A stretch of DNA of 64,000 nt from an uncultured Flavobacteriales bacterium (GTDB taxonomy: Bacteria > Bacteroidota > Bacteroidia > Flavobacteriales > Crocinitomicaceae), in the NCBI GenBank assembly GCA_946480815.1, contig CAMLLB010000020.1:1-64000 (forward strand), written 5' to 3'. The position numbers were made by a program, and so were the translations under genes. Position 1 is the stretch's first letter; each line of letters begins with the position of its first letter. Of the stretch, positions 49,613 to 58,807 are shown in pieces. Under the pieces are notes generated by a model. That model was given only the letters and a program-made list of their open reading frames with translations, made no database searches and was not told the DNA's origin.

Positions 49613-52600
49613 TCAGGATGATTTAGGTTGTTTTACGATTTTAGTCACTTCCACCCATCTGCCTTTTTCCTGGGCATTAACTGTATGATCGTACATTGCT
49701 TCCGAAAATACTGCCGGTAAGTAAAATCGGCCCAGATAGGAAGCGTTGAGCTGGATCTTGAAAATCTTGGTTTCATTCGGAGCCAACTTGAAATAACTGT
49801 AAACACGATCATCACGGTAATCCTGGTAGTCAATATTCGGAGTACTTTCTTCATCATACAAGCGCGCATTGTGGATTTCCCAACCGCTTGGCATGATTTG
49901 GTTCAAAGCCATTTCACGATAAAATTGATCTTTTGTAGGATTTTTCAATTTGACTTCCATAATGAAATCTGTTCCCTGCGTAATTTTTGACGGATCAATA
50001 GAAACTCCAGCAAGGTTCGTATAACTGACGGTCATTTCCAGGTTACTGCGTACTCTTTTCTCTTTCCCTATTTGTGGAACTTTGGTAGTACAGAAGGTCA
50101 CATATAACTTTTTGGAGGATGTATTACGGATAGCCAGTCGTTTCATTTTGGTCCCGTCGGCTTCGGTATAATTTTTAGTCATCATGCATTTAGTTGCGGT
50201 GACTTTTTCAGAATTAAGCTCAAATTGCAAGGTTCCATTATTTTTAATTTTCCCACTGGTTAATGCGAGAATACAATAACCGGCTTCTTGTGTACTTAAC
50301 CATTGGTTCGATTTTAAAATGTCTGCGATTTCTTTTTCTGTTTGATCAGTAGACTTGGAATCGATCATTAATCCTGCCTCCAGGTTCATTGCTTTATCTC
50401 TTAATGTTGAACCGTAGGAATAGGCGTATTCGCGATAGGAAGTCGACGTAAAACTTAAATTACGGGTCATTTGTTTGGCAAGATCTTTCTGGCCGGCCAA
50501 ATAATATGCTGCTGCCAATCTCCATTTTGCAGTAGTTCCGAGTTTACCGTTTTCTTTCAATCGATTCATTGCTCCCAATTCCGGTTTTCCGGCTAAAGCC
50601 AGCGTATACAAACGATAGGCCTGGATCAGTTGATGGGATTCTTCCGCATGACTCGAATAACCCGTATAGGAATCAGCGGTCCAGTTATTTGCTTCATTTT
50701 TCTGGTATTCCATCCAGCGCGATTTCAGATTGGAAGGTAAAGTAAATCCATGTTGTTCGGCTTCGATCATAAAGTGGCCCGCATAATTTGATCCCCAATC
50801 ACTGGCCCCCCTGTTTCCGGGCCAATATGCAAAACCTCCTTCGTATTGCTGAAAGCTTTGATATTTGATCAGGGCAGCTTTGATATTCGTAGACATTTCC
50901 TTTTTTTCTTTTTCAGTAAATTGCATAATGTCCATGGCGAAAAGTTGGGGAAATACTGCTGAAGTAGTTTGCTCAATACATCCGTGCGGATAATTGATCA
51001 GTTCATTCATGCGGCCACTTAAATTAATAGGACTGAACTGACTTGCTTCCAAAGAATAGGAGTGAGAACCATTTATTCCATCTTGCTCCATGGTAAAACT
51101 CACGGACGCCCCCGGTTCAATAATTTTTGTTTCACTTTCCAGAACTTTCGGGTTCGGGCTTCGAACGTCTACCTCAAATTCCTGTGCGGCGGTTTCGACC
51201 CCGGATTTTGCGAAGATCTTGATTTTGGCAATTCCCAGTTTGTTAGCAACTTTCAATTCAAAGTTGACTATCTGATCTCCTTCTCCTGCGAATTTGATTC
51301 CTTGATTTTTCGCACCATTGACAGCAAGAAGATCGTTGCAAGTTACCTGGATATCTACGTTTTTAATGTTGTCTTTCATGGCGAAAACATCTACAGGAAG
51401 CTGGATTGTTTCGCTTGGGCCGATTACGCGAGGCAAAGTTCCAAGCACCATCAATGGTTTTTTGATTGTCACCGTCTCTTCCGCATTTCCAAATGCGGTT
51501 GCAGAATGGGCCACAACCATTACACGAACTGATCCGATGTAAGTTGGTAATTCAACCTGATGCGTTTTGGAAGAACCTGCCGGTAAGACAAATGGCCCTA
51601 GGAAATGTACCATTGGCTTGAAACGGTTTGCTTTCGGGCCGGCACCATCATCTGCAGAGCCATCTCCACCGATACTCAATAAGCGGTTCAATTTCCCGGA
51701 ATAAGCGCCAATAACATAGTTATACATATCCCACGTTTTGATTCCCAATGCTTCTTTTGCATAGAATGTGTTCCATGGATTCGGAGTGCTGAAGCGCGTC
51801 AGATCCAATAATCCTTCGTCTACAATAGCTAATGTATAAGTCATTCCTTTCCCGCTTTTTTCGGAAACGGTAACTTTAGCAGTTGATTCCGGCCTCCATT
51901 CTTTTGCAACGGCTATTTCAGGATGAAGATGCGTCGCCGGATCATCCACAATGATCGGAACAATTCCATACATGCGTATAGGTAGATCATTTGTTGTTGC
52001 GCTATGCGGCTGAATCAGACTGACATGGACATAGACATTCGGAGCCATGTCTTCTGTGGTTTCAAAAGAACAGGTCGTTTCACCTTTTACAGTATTCACC
52101 CAGAATTTCTTTACTATTTTGGTACGGGTTTCAACGGATATTAATGCTTTTCCGGAAGCCGGTGAAGGAATACTCAATTTCACTGTTTCACCTTTCACAT
52201 AACTTTTTTTGTCGGTAGAAAAGTTCAGCATGGAAGCATATTCGTTGTTCTTTTGATTTCCCCGACTCCAGTATGGAACATCAATCGAAATGATTTTCCC
52301 CGCTTGATGGAAACCTTCTTCATCTGTCACGGTAACAAGGAATCGGCCGTAATCTGTTGCACCAAGACCGAACTTAAATGCAGTTTTTCCGTCAGAACTG
52401 TTCAATAAGGAATCATAAACAAGCATGTTTCCGTTGCGTGCCATGAAATTACCCAGATCATCGTCTCCGCTTTCATACCACCAGCGCCACTCCATCCGGT
52501 AAATTTTCACCCGGATTTTGGATGGTTTTTTCAAGATAGTTCCTGCAGCATTCACCATAACCACATCGAATGTGTGCTTCTTTCCGGAAATCAGTGAGTT

Positions 52601-55159
52601 ATCAGCTTCCAGATCAGGTGTCCTAAATCCGACGTATTGCTTGTATGGAGAGTATAATTGTGAAAAGCGGTCAATTGAAAAGTTTCCTCCCTGCTCAAAT
52701 ACCCGCATCGTATAAATTGCGTTCAGCATACCCGAAGCTTGTGAAAGAGAGGATACTTCTTGTTTAAAGGAAGCTTTACCGTTCACATCCAGGTCATCGT
52801 CGAACAAGGTGTTTTTGTCTGAATTGATCTTACGGATCGGAGAATCGAATTCAAATTTCGGGAATCCCGGGATAACTGTTTTGGTGGATTGATATTCAAC
52901 ATCGACTGTTGCACGCAGGTTTTTTGCCGGAGCACCATGCAGCCAGTACGATTCTAATTGCAATAGGCTATCGGAACTTTTGGGAACTTCCAATTTGATC
53001 TTTAAACGGTTTGGCTTCACGGTTTCCACTTTCAGGTATTTGATAAACTCGCGTGATCCGACCATCACTCTTGCCGTATAAATTCCTGTTTTAGCATCGT
53101 AGCGGGTAGCTGTCCTGAAATCGTAGTGCCCGTTTACACTTTGTGATCTGGTAATTTTACTTGCTTCATAACCGGAAGGATCAGTTAGTGTAAATGTAAC
53201 CGGGTGATTCAACGGAAGTTTCTTTTCGTAGTCCCGCAATACGAAATTGACATAAATAGAATCTCCCGGTCTCCAAACACCACGCTCCGCATAAATATAT
53301 CCTTTCAAGCCATTTTGAACTTCTTCACCTTCGACATCAAACTCAGAGAGCAGGTTGGAATGTCCGTCACTTACTTTCAGATAACCACGCTGTTTTCCAT
53401 ATTTTGCAATGAGCAGGAACGGTTTTTCAGAAAGCGTTTTGGTGTACATTCCTTCCGCATTCGTTGTTCCGGAAGCAATCACTTGTTTTGCGTAATCATA
53501 GAATGTAACCGAAGCATTCGGAATGGGTTGGGTGCTGATCATATCCGTAAGGAAAACGTGTGCTTCTTTCTTTGCATCCAATTTGTAGATTACCCCGATG
53601 TTGGAGGCAAGAATGTTTCTTGAAACCGCTTTTCCGTAGTAATAGTCGGAACTGCATGGAGATTCGGAACTGTATCCGCCCCAATCCTCATATCCATCAT
53701 CCCAATCGTCCAAATGCCATGGTCGTTCGGACCATTCTTCTTCTGTTCTTGCTTCTGAAGTTTCATCAGCGGTTACACTTTCCGGGTTTGCAGGGCAATC
53801 ACAATAGGCATCCTTTTGTCCAAATTTAATAGAAACACGGTAAATGGCTCCCGGTTCCGGCCGGATCCATTTTTCAAGGTCCAGGACATGGGAAACCCAA
53901 TCGCTTTTGTCTTCTTTTTTTACTCCTAATGAAATGTTCTTTTCAGCAATTTTCTTCCCGAATCTGAAGATGGCTTCAGAATCATTCAATTCATTGACCT
54001 GTAAGAAATGGTGTACATTTTCCTCGTAGATCTTGATAATTCGTACGGTCACGGATTTCAGCCCGATGGTTTCAAAGGGGAAGATCAGGCCTTTTGAATC
54101 GGGAAGGATAGAACCGCTGCCAACGATCCGTACTTTGGGTTTGGAGGCTGTGAACAACAAGGTACGCTCAGTTCCTTTCAGCATCGCATAATTCTTGATG
54201 TTCTTGATTCCTTCGTTGACTTTCAATTTATAGTTTCCTTCAATCCGCTTCGGTATAAAAACCGTCACTTCATTGTAATAAATCGAAAAGGTTTCTCCCG
54301 AAACTCCTTCCAGGTCGATTAACCCGGTTAAATCCTGGTTTGTAGATAATGGCTCTGAAAATGTAAGACGAATGTTTTGATCGTCTTCATCCATGACGTT
54401 GTATGAACTCAGGTCAAAATCACCCAGTGCAGGAACTTTGATGCTGGTTGACCCATTCGAAAAGGAAGAAATGGCGTCGCCATTCCATTCGACTGTGATT
54501 TTGGTTTCTTTTTCGGAACGTTTGATACTGTCTACGATATAGTAATATTCATTTTCGCCATAAGCTTCTTCGAAATGTACTTTTTGCTTTTGGTTTCCCA
54601 GGTTCACCGTAATCAGGTCCTTTAGTTTAGTGGTATCAAAATGGTCTGTCATGGAAATGTTTCCACGCAAGGAATACCATTCCAGGTTATATGAATCGTA
54701 TTCGATTAAGTTTGGTTCACTTACATCAATCTTTTGCGGTTTGGTTGCAAATTGAAAGTTGAATTCTTCGTACCCGTCATCCACATTCGTAATTTCTTCC
54801 AGGTCGAGGCTCACAGTATAAATCTGATTGGAACTCAGGGCTTTTTTCGGAACGATCTGGATAGTCCTGTAATCGACCCATTGAATATCGGCATCAATTT
54901 CCGGACTGATTTCAATAATTTCTTTCAGGATCTTTTCATCCATGCGGGATTTCATTCCCAGTTCTACGAGCTTACTGGAATCCAGCTGGTCCTTGAGCTC
55001 AATTTCAATGTTGTCGGAATTGGAAATAATTCCGGAGGTATAGCCGGAGACCCATTTTCTGAATTTGGGATCAACGGAAATGATTTTATTGCCGGAACAA
55101 GCGAAAATGGTAGCCAGTAGACTTGTCGCAATAGATAGAAGAATAATGATGCGTGACAT
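49613..55159 (-). CDS. Bacterial alpha-2-macroglobulin lipoprotein with thioester motif (YfhM-like)
   Basis: The 1848-residue protein begins with an export signal ending IFACSG; Cys21 is a probable lipobox cysteine although Phe at -2 is unusual. MG domains fill about 30-1000: Ig-like regions, an MG1-type part SVYVNFVLRDYEKKLPLNHP around residue 640, and a bait-type region. The alpha-2-macroglobulin core has ALAIVDEGLLDLTRFSTPNP-like residues (LAIVDEGLLDLTRF). The thioester motif is intact, C1394-I-E-Q1397 in NYPHGCIEQTTS. The thioester helical domain follows (YEGGFAYWPGNRGASDWGSN), then receptor-binding-type domains. Such proteins trap proteases in the periplasm, probably guarding the cell wall with PBP1C. 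pbpC lies 4.7 kb away rather than adjacent. Confidence 0.94.
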   Translation of the reverse strand: MSRIIILLSIATSLLATIFACSGNKIISVDPKFRKWVSGYTSGIISNSDNIEIELKDQLDSSKLVELGMKSRMDEKILKEIIEISPEIDADIQWVDYRTIQIVPKKALSSNQIYTVSLDLEEITNVDDGYEEFNFQFATKPQKIDVSEPNLIEYDSYNLEWYSLRGNISMTDHFDTTKLKDLITVNLGNQKQKVHFEEAYGENEYYYIVDSIKRSEKETKITVEWNGDAISSFSNGSTSIKVPALGDFDLSSYNVMDEDDQNIRLTFSEPLSTNQDLTGLIDLEGVSGETFSIYYNEVTVFIPKRIEGNYKLKVNEGIKNIKNYAMLKGTERTLLFTASKPKVRIVGSGSILPDSKGLIFPFETIGLKSVTVRIIKIYEENVHHFLQVNELNDSEAIFRFGKKIAEKNISLGVKKEDKSDWVSHVLDLEKWIRPEPGAIYRVSIKFGQKDAYCDCPANPESVTADETSEARTEEEWSERPWHLDDWDDGYEDWGGYSSESPCSSDYYYGKAVSRNILASNIGVIYKLDAKKEAHVFLTDMISTQPIPNASVTFYDYAKQVIASGTTNAEGMYTKTLSEKPFLLIAKYGKQRGYLKVSDGHSNLLSEFDVEGEEVQNGLKGYIYAERGVWRPGDSIYVNFVLRDYEKKLPLNHPVTFTLTDPSGYEASKITRSQSVNGHYDFRTATRYDAKTGIYTARVMVGSREFIKYLKVETVKPNRLKIKLEVPKSSDSLLQLESYWLHGAPAKNLRATVDVEYQSTKTVIPGFPKFEFDSPIRKINSDKNTLFDDDLDVNGKASFKQEVSSLSQASGMLNAIYTMRVFEQGGNFSIDRFSQLYSPYKQYVGFRTPDLEADNSLISGKKHTFDVVMVNAAGTILKKPSKIRVKIYRMEWRWWYESGDDDLGNFMARNGNMLVYDSLLNSSDGKTAFKFGLGATDYGRFLVTVTDEEGFHQAGKIISIDVPYWSRGNQKNNEYASMLNFSTDKKSYVKGETVKLSIPSPASGKALISVETRTKIVKKFWVNTVKGETTCSFETTEDMAPNVYVHVSLIQPHSATTNDLPIRMYGIVPIIVDDPATHLHPEIAVAKEWRPESTAKVTVSEKSGKGMTYTLAIVDEGLLDLTRFSTPNPWNTFYAKEALGIKTWDMYNYVIGAYSGKLNRLLSIGGDGSADDGAGPKANRFKPMVHFLGPFVLPAGSSKTHQVELPTYIGSVRVMVVAHSATAFGNAEETVTIKKPLMVLGTLPRVIGPSETIQLPVDVFAMKDNIKNVDIQVTCNDLLAVNGAKNQGIKFAGEGDQIVNFELKVANKLGIAKIKIFAKSGVETAAQEFEVDVRSPNPKVLESETKIIEPGASVSFTMEQDGINGSHSYSLEASQFSPINLSGRMNELINYPHGCIEQTTSAVFPQLFAMDIMQFTEKEKKEMSTNIKAALIKYQSFQQYEGGFAYWPGNRGASDWGSNYAGHFMIEAEQHGFTLPSNLKSRWMEYQKNEANNWTADSYTGYSSHAEESHQLIQAYRLYTLALAGKPELGAMNRLKENGKLGTTAKWRLAAAYYLAGQKDLAKQMTRNLSFTSTSYREYAYSYGSTLRDKAMNLEAGLMIDSKSTDQTEKEIADILKSNQWLSTQEAGYCILALTSGKIKNNGTLQFELNSEKVTATKCMMTKNYTEADGTKMKRLAIRNTSSKKLYVTFCTTKVPQIGKEKRVRSNLEMTVSYTNLAGVSIDPSKITQGTDFIMEVKLKNPTKDQFYREMALNQIMPSGWEIHNARLYDEESTPNIDYQDYRDDRVYSYFKLAPNETKIFKIQLNASYLGRFYLPAVFSEAMYDHTVNAQEKGRWVEVTKIVKQPKSS

Positions 55160-55237
55160 AACTGTTGTATTTGTTAAGTCAAAGATGAATGCATCCGAAA
55201 GAAGAATTCAGGTCATTTTAGGAGGTGAAAGCATCTT

Positions 55238-55314
55238 TTGATTATTCGTGGTTGAACGAATATTATTTGATTTGGGTGTAATAACGCAATATTACGTCAC
55301 GGACGAATAATCAA
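55238..55314. repeat. Inverted repeat upstream of the alpha-2-macroglobulin gene
   Basis: TTGATTATTCGT (55238-55249) is exactly inverted as ACGAATAATCAA (55303-55314). Within lies GTAATA-acgcaa-TATTAC, a second hairpin. The region is in the 207-bp gap upstream of the minus-strand gene at 55159; role unknown. Confidence 0.7.
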
Positions 55315-55315
55315 T

Positions 55316-55355
55316 AAACCAGTAGGGGCGCGATTAATCGCGCCCCTACTGGTTT
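55316..55355. repeat. 40-bp perfect palindrome with GCGATTAATCGC core
   Basis: AAACCAGTAGGGGCGCGATT and its exact inverse meet without a loop. It shares AGTAGGGG and GCGATTAATCGC with the palindrome at 19254-19297. It lies 11 bp beyond the stop of the M1 peptidase gene and could serve as its terminator on the minus strand. Confidence 0.95.
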
Positions 55356-55366
55356 TCAATTTATTT

Positions 55367-57286
55367 TTAAGGTTTGTATTTCAACAAATCATCCATCGTT
55401 GCTATGGAAACAGGATGGTAATTGTTCCTGTATTTTTTATAAACCCCCAAGCCCCATTGTTTGCTTTGCGGATTGTCATTTAATGCAGTATAGATTGGCA
55501 ATAAGAATTTTCTGCGGCCCACCTTTGAAATGAACTTCTCAATATCCGGACGAATTTCCGTATAGTTGGAATTGATCCCAAGAACATACCATTCTGTTGC
55601 TACTTCGGCATTTCCCCAGCTGTTGAAATGTAACTTTTCATCAATTACTGCTAATCGTTTCGGATCCATTTTTTTAGGTAAAGCACGGATAAATGCCTGC
55701 CATTCCTGCGGAACATATTGGTCGCGGCTCAGAGCAGGAACTTGTTTTTTTCCTTTTTTCTTAGCCGGTTTTTTGAAAATGTCTTTTCCGTTGGCAAATT
55801 CTTGTGCCAGGTCCTGGATCTTTTCAAAGCGCGGAGAGCTTACTGCATAACAGTTTTTAGGCAATCCCGGTTTGTACAACCATTCATCAATATTGAATTC
55901 AATATCTGTTTTGTCAATCAGGTTCTTTTTCAAGTATTGCTTAAACTGCTCAGTTGTCAGGGTTTGGAAAGCGTGGTCTTTGAAATACATTTTCAGGAAG
56001 GTATCAAAACGTTGTCTCCCGAAATCACGTTCCAGTGTTTTCAAAAAGAAAGCACCTTTTACATAAGCAATGGAGGTCATTCCATCATCCGGGTTCCTTT
56101 TGGAAAGTTGTAGTTTTAAATGCGTGTCTTTTTCGTCCAGTTGCTCCATTTCCGTTTGCAACTCCTGGAACTCAATTAAAGCAAGCATATCTGCAACTTC
56201 TTTTCCATATAATTCTTCCATGATCCGGTTTTCGAAATACACGGTGAATCCTTCATTTAACCAGAAATCATTCCAGCTTGCATTGGTCACCAGGTTCCCC
56301 GACCAGGAATGGGCCAATTCATGTGCGATAACCGAAACAGCACTTCTGTCACCTGCAATCAAAGTCGGATTAGCAAATGTTAAACGTGGATTTTCCATTC
56401 CTCCGAAAGGGAAAGAATACGGTAAAACGATCACGTCGTATTGTTCCCATTGATAAGGTCCGTACAGGTTTTCAGCCGCATGGATCATTTTTGGAAGATC
56501 TGCGAATTCCCATACAGCTTTGTCGATCATTTCCGGTTCGGTATAAACACCACAGTTTTTACCCAACGATTTATATTCCAGATTACCAACTGCCAAGGCA
56601 ATCAGGTAAACAGGAATCGGTTGTTTCATTTCGAAATGGTATTTTCCTTCCGGATTCTTCACTTTTGGATTTGAAGCACTCATCAAAGCCATTAATTCCG
56701 AAGGAACTGTTACATCTGCGCTGTAGGTGATTCTGTTTGCCGGAGTTCCCTGTACCGGGATCCATGTGCGGGTAAGAATTGCCTGACCTTGGGTATATAA
56801 ATAAGGGTGTTCTTTTCCTTCCGTTAATTCCGGTTCCATCCAATCCAAAGCACCTGCATTTTCAGTTGTCTTATAATAAATGTTGATGTATTCGGTGTTC
56901 TTGTCAATCTTGATACTTAGAGGCTGACCGATAAATTCCTGCATGGACCCGATGATGAAATCGGTTTCTTTTTCGTTTCCTTTCTTTCCCAAAGTTACTT
57001 TCTGGATTTCAGGTCCGTTGATGTCGAAAATGGCAGTATCCGTATCTTTTAGGCGCTCCATCCGGTGACGGGCAACTCCATAAATGGTCTTTTTTTCAAA
57101 ATCCACATCAATTTCAAGATCTAAGTGCTTTGTACGTATTTCGTCCGTGTTGGAGTAGGAATGAGCGTCATGACCGGCAACAACTCCATTGATCGATTGA
57201 TCTTTATTCAGAGGTTCTGCATCGTTTTCACAACTGGATATAAAGAGAGTTAGTACAGCAATGCTGAACAGGCTTTTTAGTTTCAT
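55367..57286 (-). CDS. M1 family zinc aminopeptidase lipoprotein (LTA4-hydrolase-like)
   Basis: The 639-residue protein has a lipoprotein signal (VLTLFISSC, Cys19), so it is probably anchored in the outer membrane or periplasm. M1 motifs are complete: GGMENP at 295-300 (the GxMEN exopeptidase motif), zinc site H322-E-L-A-H326 followed by Glu345 in WLNEGFTVYFE. The N-terminal beta domain is at about 45-240 (TKHLDLEIDVDFEKKTIYGV), and the C-terminal helical domain at about 510-635. Arrangement and length are those of leukotriene A4 hydrolase/aminopeptidase B-like members. It likely removes N-terminal residues from peptides. It follows tcdA by 48 bp; peptide transporters lie on the other side of this cluster, consistent with peptide use. 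Confidence 0.94.
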   Translation of the reverse strand: MKLKSLFSIAVLTLFISSCENDAEPLNKDQSINGVVAGHDAHSYSNTDEIRTKHLDLEIDVDFEKKTIYGVARHRMERLKDTDTAIFDINGPEIQKVTLGKKGNEKETDFIIGSMQEFIGQPLSIKIDKNTEYINIYYKTTENAGALDWMEPELTEGKEHPYLYTQGQAILTRTWIPVQGTPANRITYSADVTVPSELMALMSASNPKVKNPEGKYHFEMKQPIPVYLIALAVGNLEYKSLGKNCGVYTEPEMIDKAVWEFADLPKMIHAAENLYGPYQWEQYDVIVLPYSFPFGGMENPRLTFANPTLIAGDRSAVSVIAHELAHSWSGNLVTNASWNDFWLNEGFTVYFENRIMEELYGKEVADMLALIEFQELQTEMEQLDEKDTHLKLQLSKRNPDDGMTSIAYVKGAFFLKTLERDFGRQRFDTFLKMYFKDHAFQTLTTEQFKQYLKKNLIDKTDIEFNIDEWLYKPGLPKNCYAVSSPRFEKIQDLAQEFANGKDIFKKPAKKKGKKQVPALSRDQYVPQEWQAFIRALPKKMDPKRLAVIDEKLHFNSWGNAEVATEWYVLGINSNYTEIRPDIEKFISKVGRRKFLLPIYTALNDNPQSKQWGLGVYKKYRNNYHPVSIATMDDLLKYKP

Positions 57287-57334
57287 TTTTTCAGTTTGAG
57301 GTACGCGAATATACTTTTTTCTTTGAATTTCATC

Positions 57335-58072
57335 CTAGTTTGATTTTTCATCTTTTTTAGTCAGATAGCGAATCACTTCCGCTGCTCCCATCAGTCCGAA
57401 TAAAGCAGGCATATAGCTTACTGTTCCGTAAAATGAACGCTTGAAATTGGAACCATCCGTCATTTTCAACGAATCTTTTTGTTGCAATTCGGAAGAATAA
57501 ACGCACTTGATCTTTTCAAAAGCAACTCCTTTTTTCTTGAGTCTTTTTTTGATGTGTGCGCCCAGTTTACAATTGTGACTGTTGGGAAGTTTGGTGACAT
57601 GCACACGTGCAGGATCCGTTTTTCCACCGGCTCCTAAATGTGTAATCACTTTGATTTTTTTGCTTTTACATGCAATGATCCATTCCAGTTTTGGTGTCAC
57701 ACTATCGATACAATCCATTACATAGTTTGGTTTGTATTGGTCCAATAATTCCCAAACACGTTCCGGAGTTACAAATTCCTGTACAATATTCAGGTTGATA
57801 TCCGGATTGATATCCTTGATACGTTCCCCTAACACGATTGCTTTGTTTTTCCCGATAGTAGAATCCAAAGCTGTTAATTGCCGGTTTTTATTCGTTATAT
57901 CGAAGGCATCACCATCAATTATGGTCATGGTCCCAACTCCTGCACGGGCAATGAATTCACCTGCAAAAGATCCGATTCCTCCGAGTCCAACAATGAGTAC
58001 ATGAGCAGATTTCAAACGGTCCATTTCCTTTGGTCCAAGAATCAACTCTGTACGCTCCAACCACTTACTCAT
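57335..58072 (-). CDS. tcdA: tRNA threonylcarbamoyladenosine dehydratase
   Basis: TcdA (formerly CsdL/YgdL) uses ATP to cyclise t6A37 of tRNA into ct6A. The 245-residue protein has the ThiF/E1-like fold: N-terminal RTELILGPKEMDRLKSAHV, nucleotide motif VGLGGIGSFAGEFIARAGVG (30-45), metal and ATP contact region IDGDAFDITNKNRQLTALDS, and MDCIDSVTPKLEWI. The C-terminal membrane-like segment FYGTVSYMPALFGLMGAAEV is typical. Its start overlaps the 3' end of tatD by 8 bp, so the two are translationally coupled. Confidence 0.94.
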   Translation of the reverse strand: MSKWLERTELILGPKEMDRLKSAHVLIVGLGGIGSFAGEFIARAGVGTMTIIDGDAFDITNKNRQLTALDSTIGKNKAIVLGERIKDINPDINLNIVQEFVTPERVWELLDQYKPNYVMDCIDSVTPKLEWIIACKSKKIKVITHLGAGGKTDPARVHVTKLPNSHNCKLGAHIKKRLKKKGVAFEKIKCVYSSELQQKDSLKMTDGSNFKRSFYGTVSYMPALFGLMGAAEVIRYLTKKDEKSN

Positions 58073-58715
58073 ATTTAAAAATTCGTTTTGCGTTTTGATC
58101 TAGTTGTTCGATTAGGGCGTGCAAAGATAGCTTTTTTATCTCAGCGACTGTTTTATACGTGTCAATCAATTCAAGGTTACCCATATCTGTTTCGAGTAAT
58201 AAACGATCCAATGGGATTTGATCAACAGCCAATTGGAGTTTTTGATTGGATTGAACAGATTCGCCAATGCTGATAACACTTTTAGGATATTCCAAAACGT
58301 GTTTAGCGATGGAAGCTTTGTTGAATCCGTGATAGATCAATATTGTTTCGGGAGCGTGTTTTTCATGCAGGAAACGGCATCTGTCCCAGGAATTGACGCA
58401 ATGCAGAATGACCGGTTTCTGCAGTTCTGAAGCAAGTTTTAGTTGAAAAATATACAATTCTTCCTGTCTTTGAACCGTATCATAACGGTTATCCAAACCA
58501 ATTTCCCCGATTGCCAGAAAACCTTTCTTTTGATTCAGTTTGGAGCATATTTCCCCGATTTCCGACAAACTAAAGTTTTCTTCTTCTGGATGTACACCAA
58601 ATGAGAAATAAGAAGGTAATTGCTCCAAATCTGGCTCTGTAAGTTGCACAATTCCACGATTTTTCGAGTCAAAATGATGCGTGTGCGAATCGAAAAGGTT
58701 CTCTAAATCAGCCAT
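58065..58715 (-). CDS. TatD family metal-dependent hydrolase
   Basis: The 216-residue protein is a short TatD-type amidohydrolase. Metal ligands are visible as FDSHTHHFD near the N-terminus, GEIGLDNRYD, VILHCVNSWDR, IYHGFNKAS and LLLETDMGNL. TatD enzymes act as Mg-dependent DNases or as hydrolases on small substrates. At 216 residues it is about 40 shorter than typical TatD (255-265), with the loop regions reduced, as in the short Bacteroidota forms. It overlaps tcdA by 8 bp and is probably the first gene of the tatD-tcdA-M1 peptidase operon. Confidence 0.92.
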   Translation of the reverse strand: MADLENLFDSHTHHFDSKNRGIVQLTEPDLEQLPSYFSFGVHPEEENFSLSEIGEICSKLNQKKGFLAIGEIGLDNRYDTVQRQEELYIFQLKLASELQKPVILHCVNSWDRCRFLHEKHAPETILIYHGFNKASIAKHVLEYPKSVISIGESVQSNQKLQLAVDQIPLDRLLLETDMGNLELIDTYKTVAEIKKLSLHALIEQLDQNAKRIFKYE

Positions 58716-58807
58716 TAAACAAGAATCGATGCGTTAAATTTAAAACAATCTGAACCAATCAACTATTTTTTGTCTATTTTCACCGACGCTAAAAATTAAA
58801 TCGAAAT

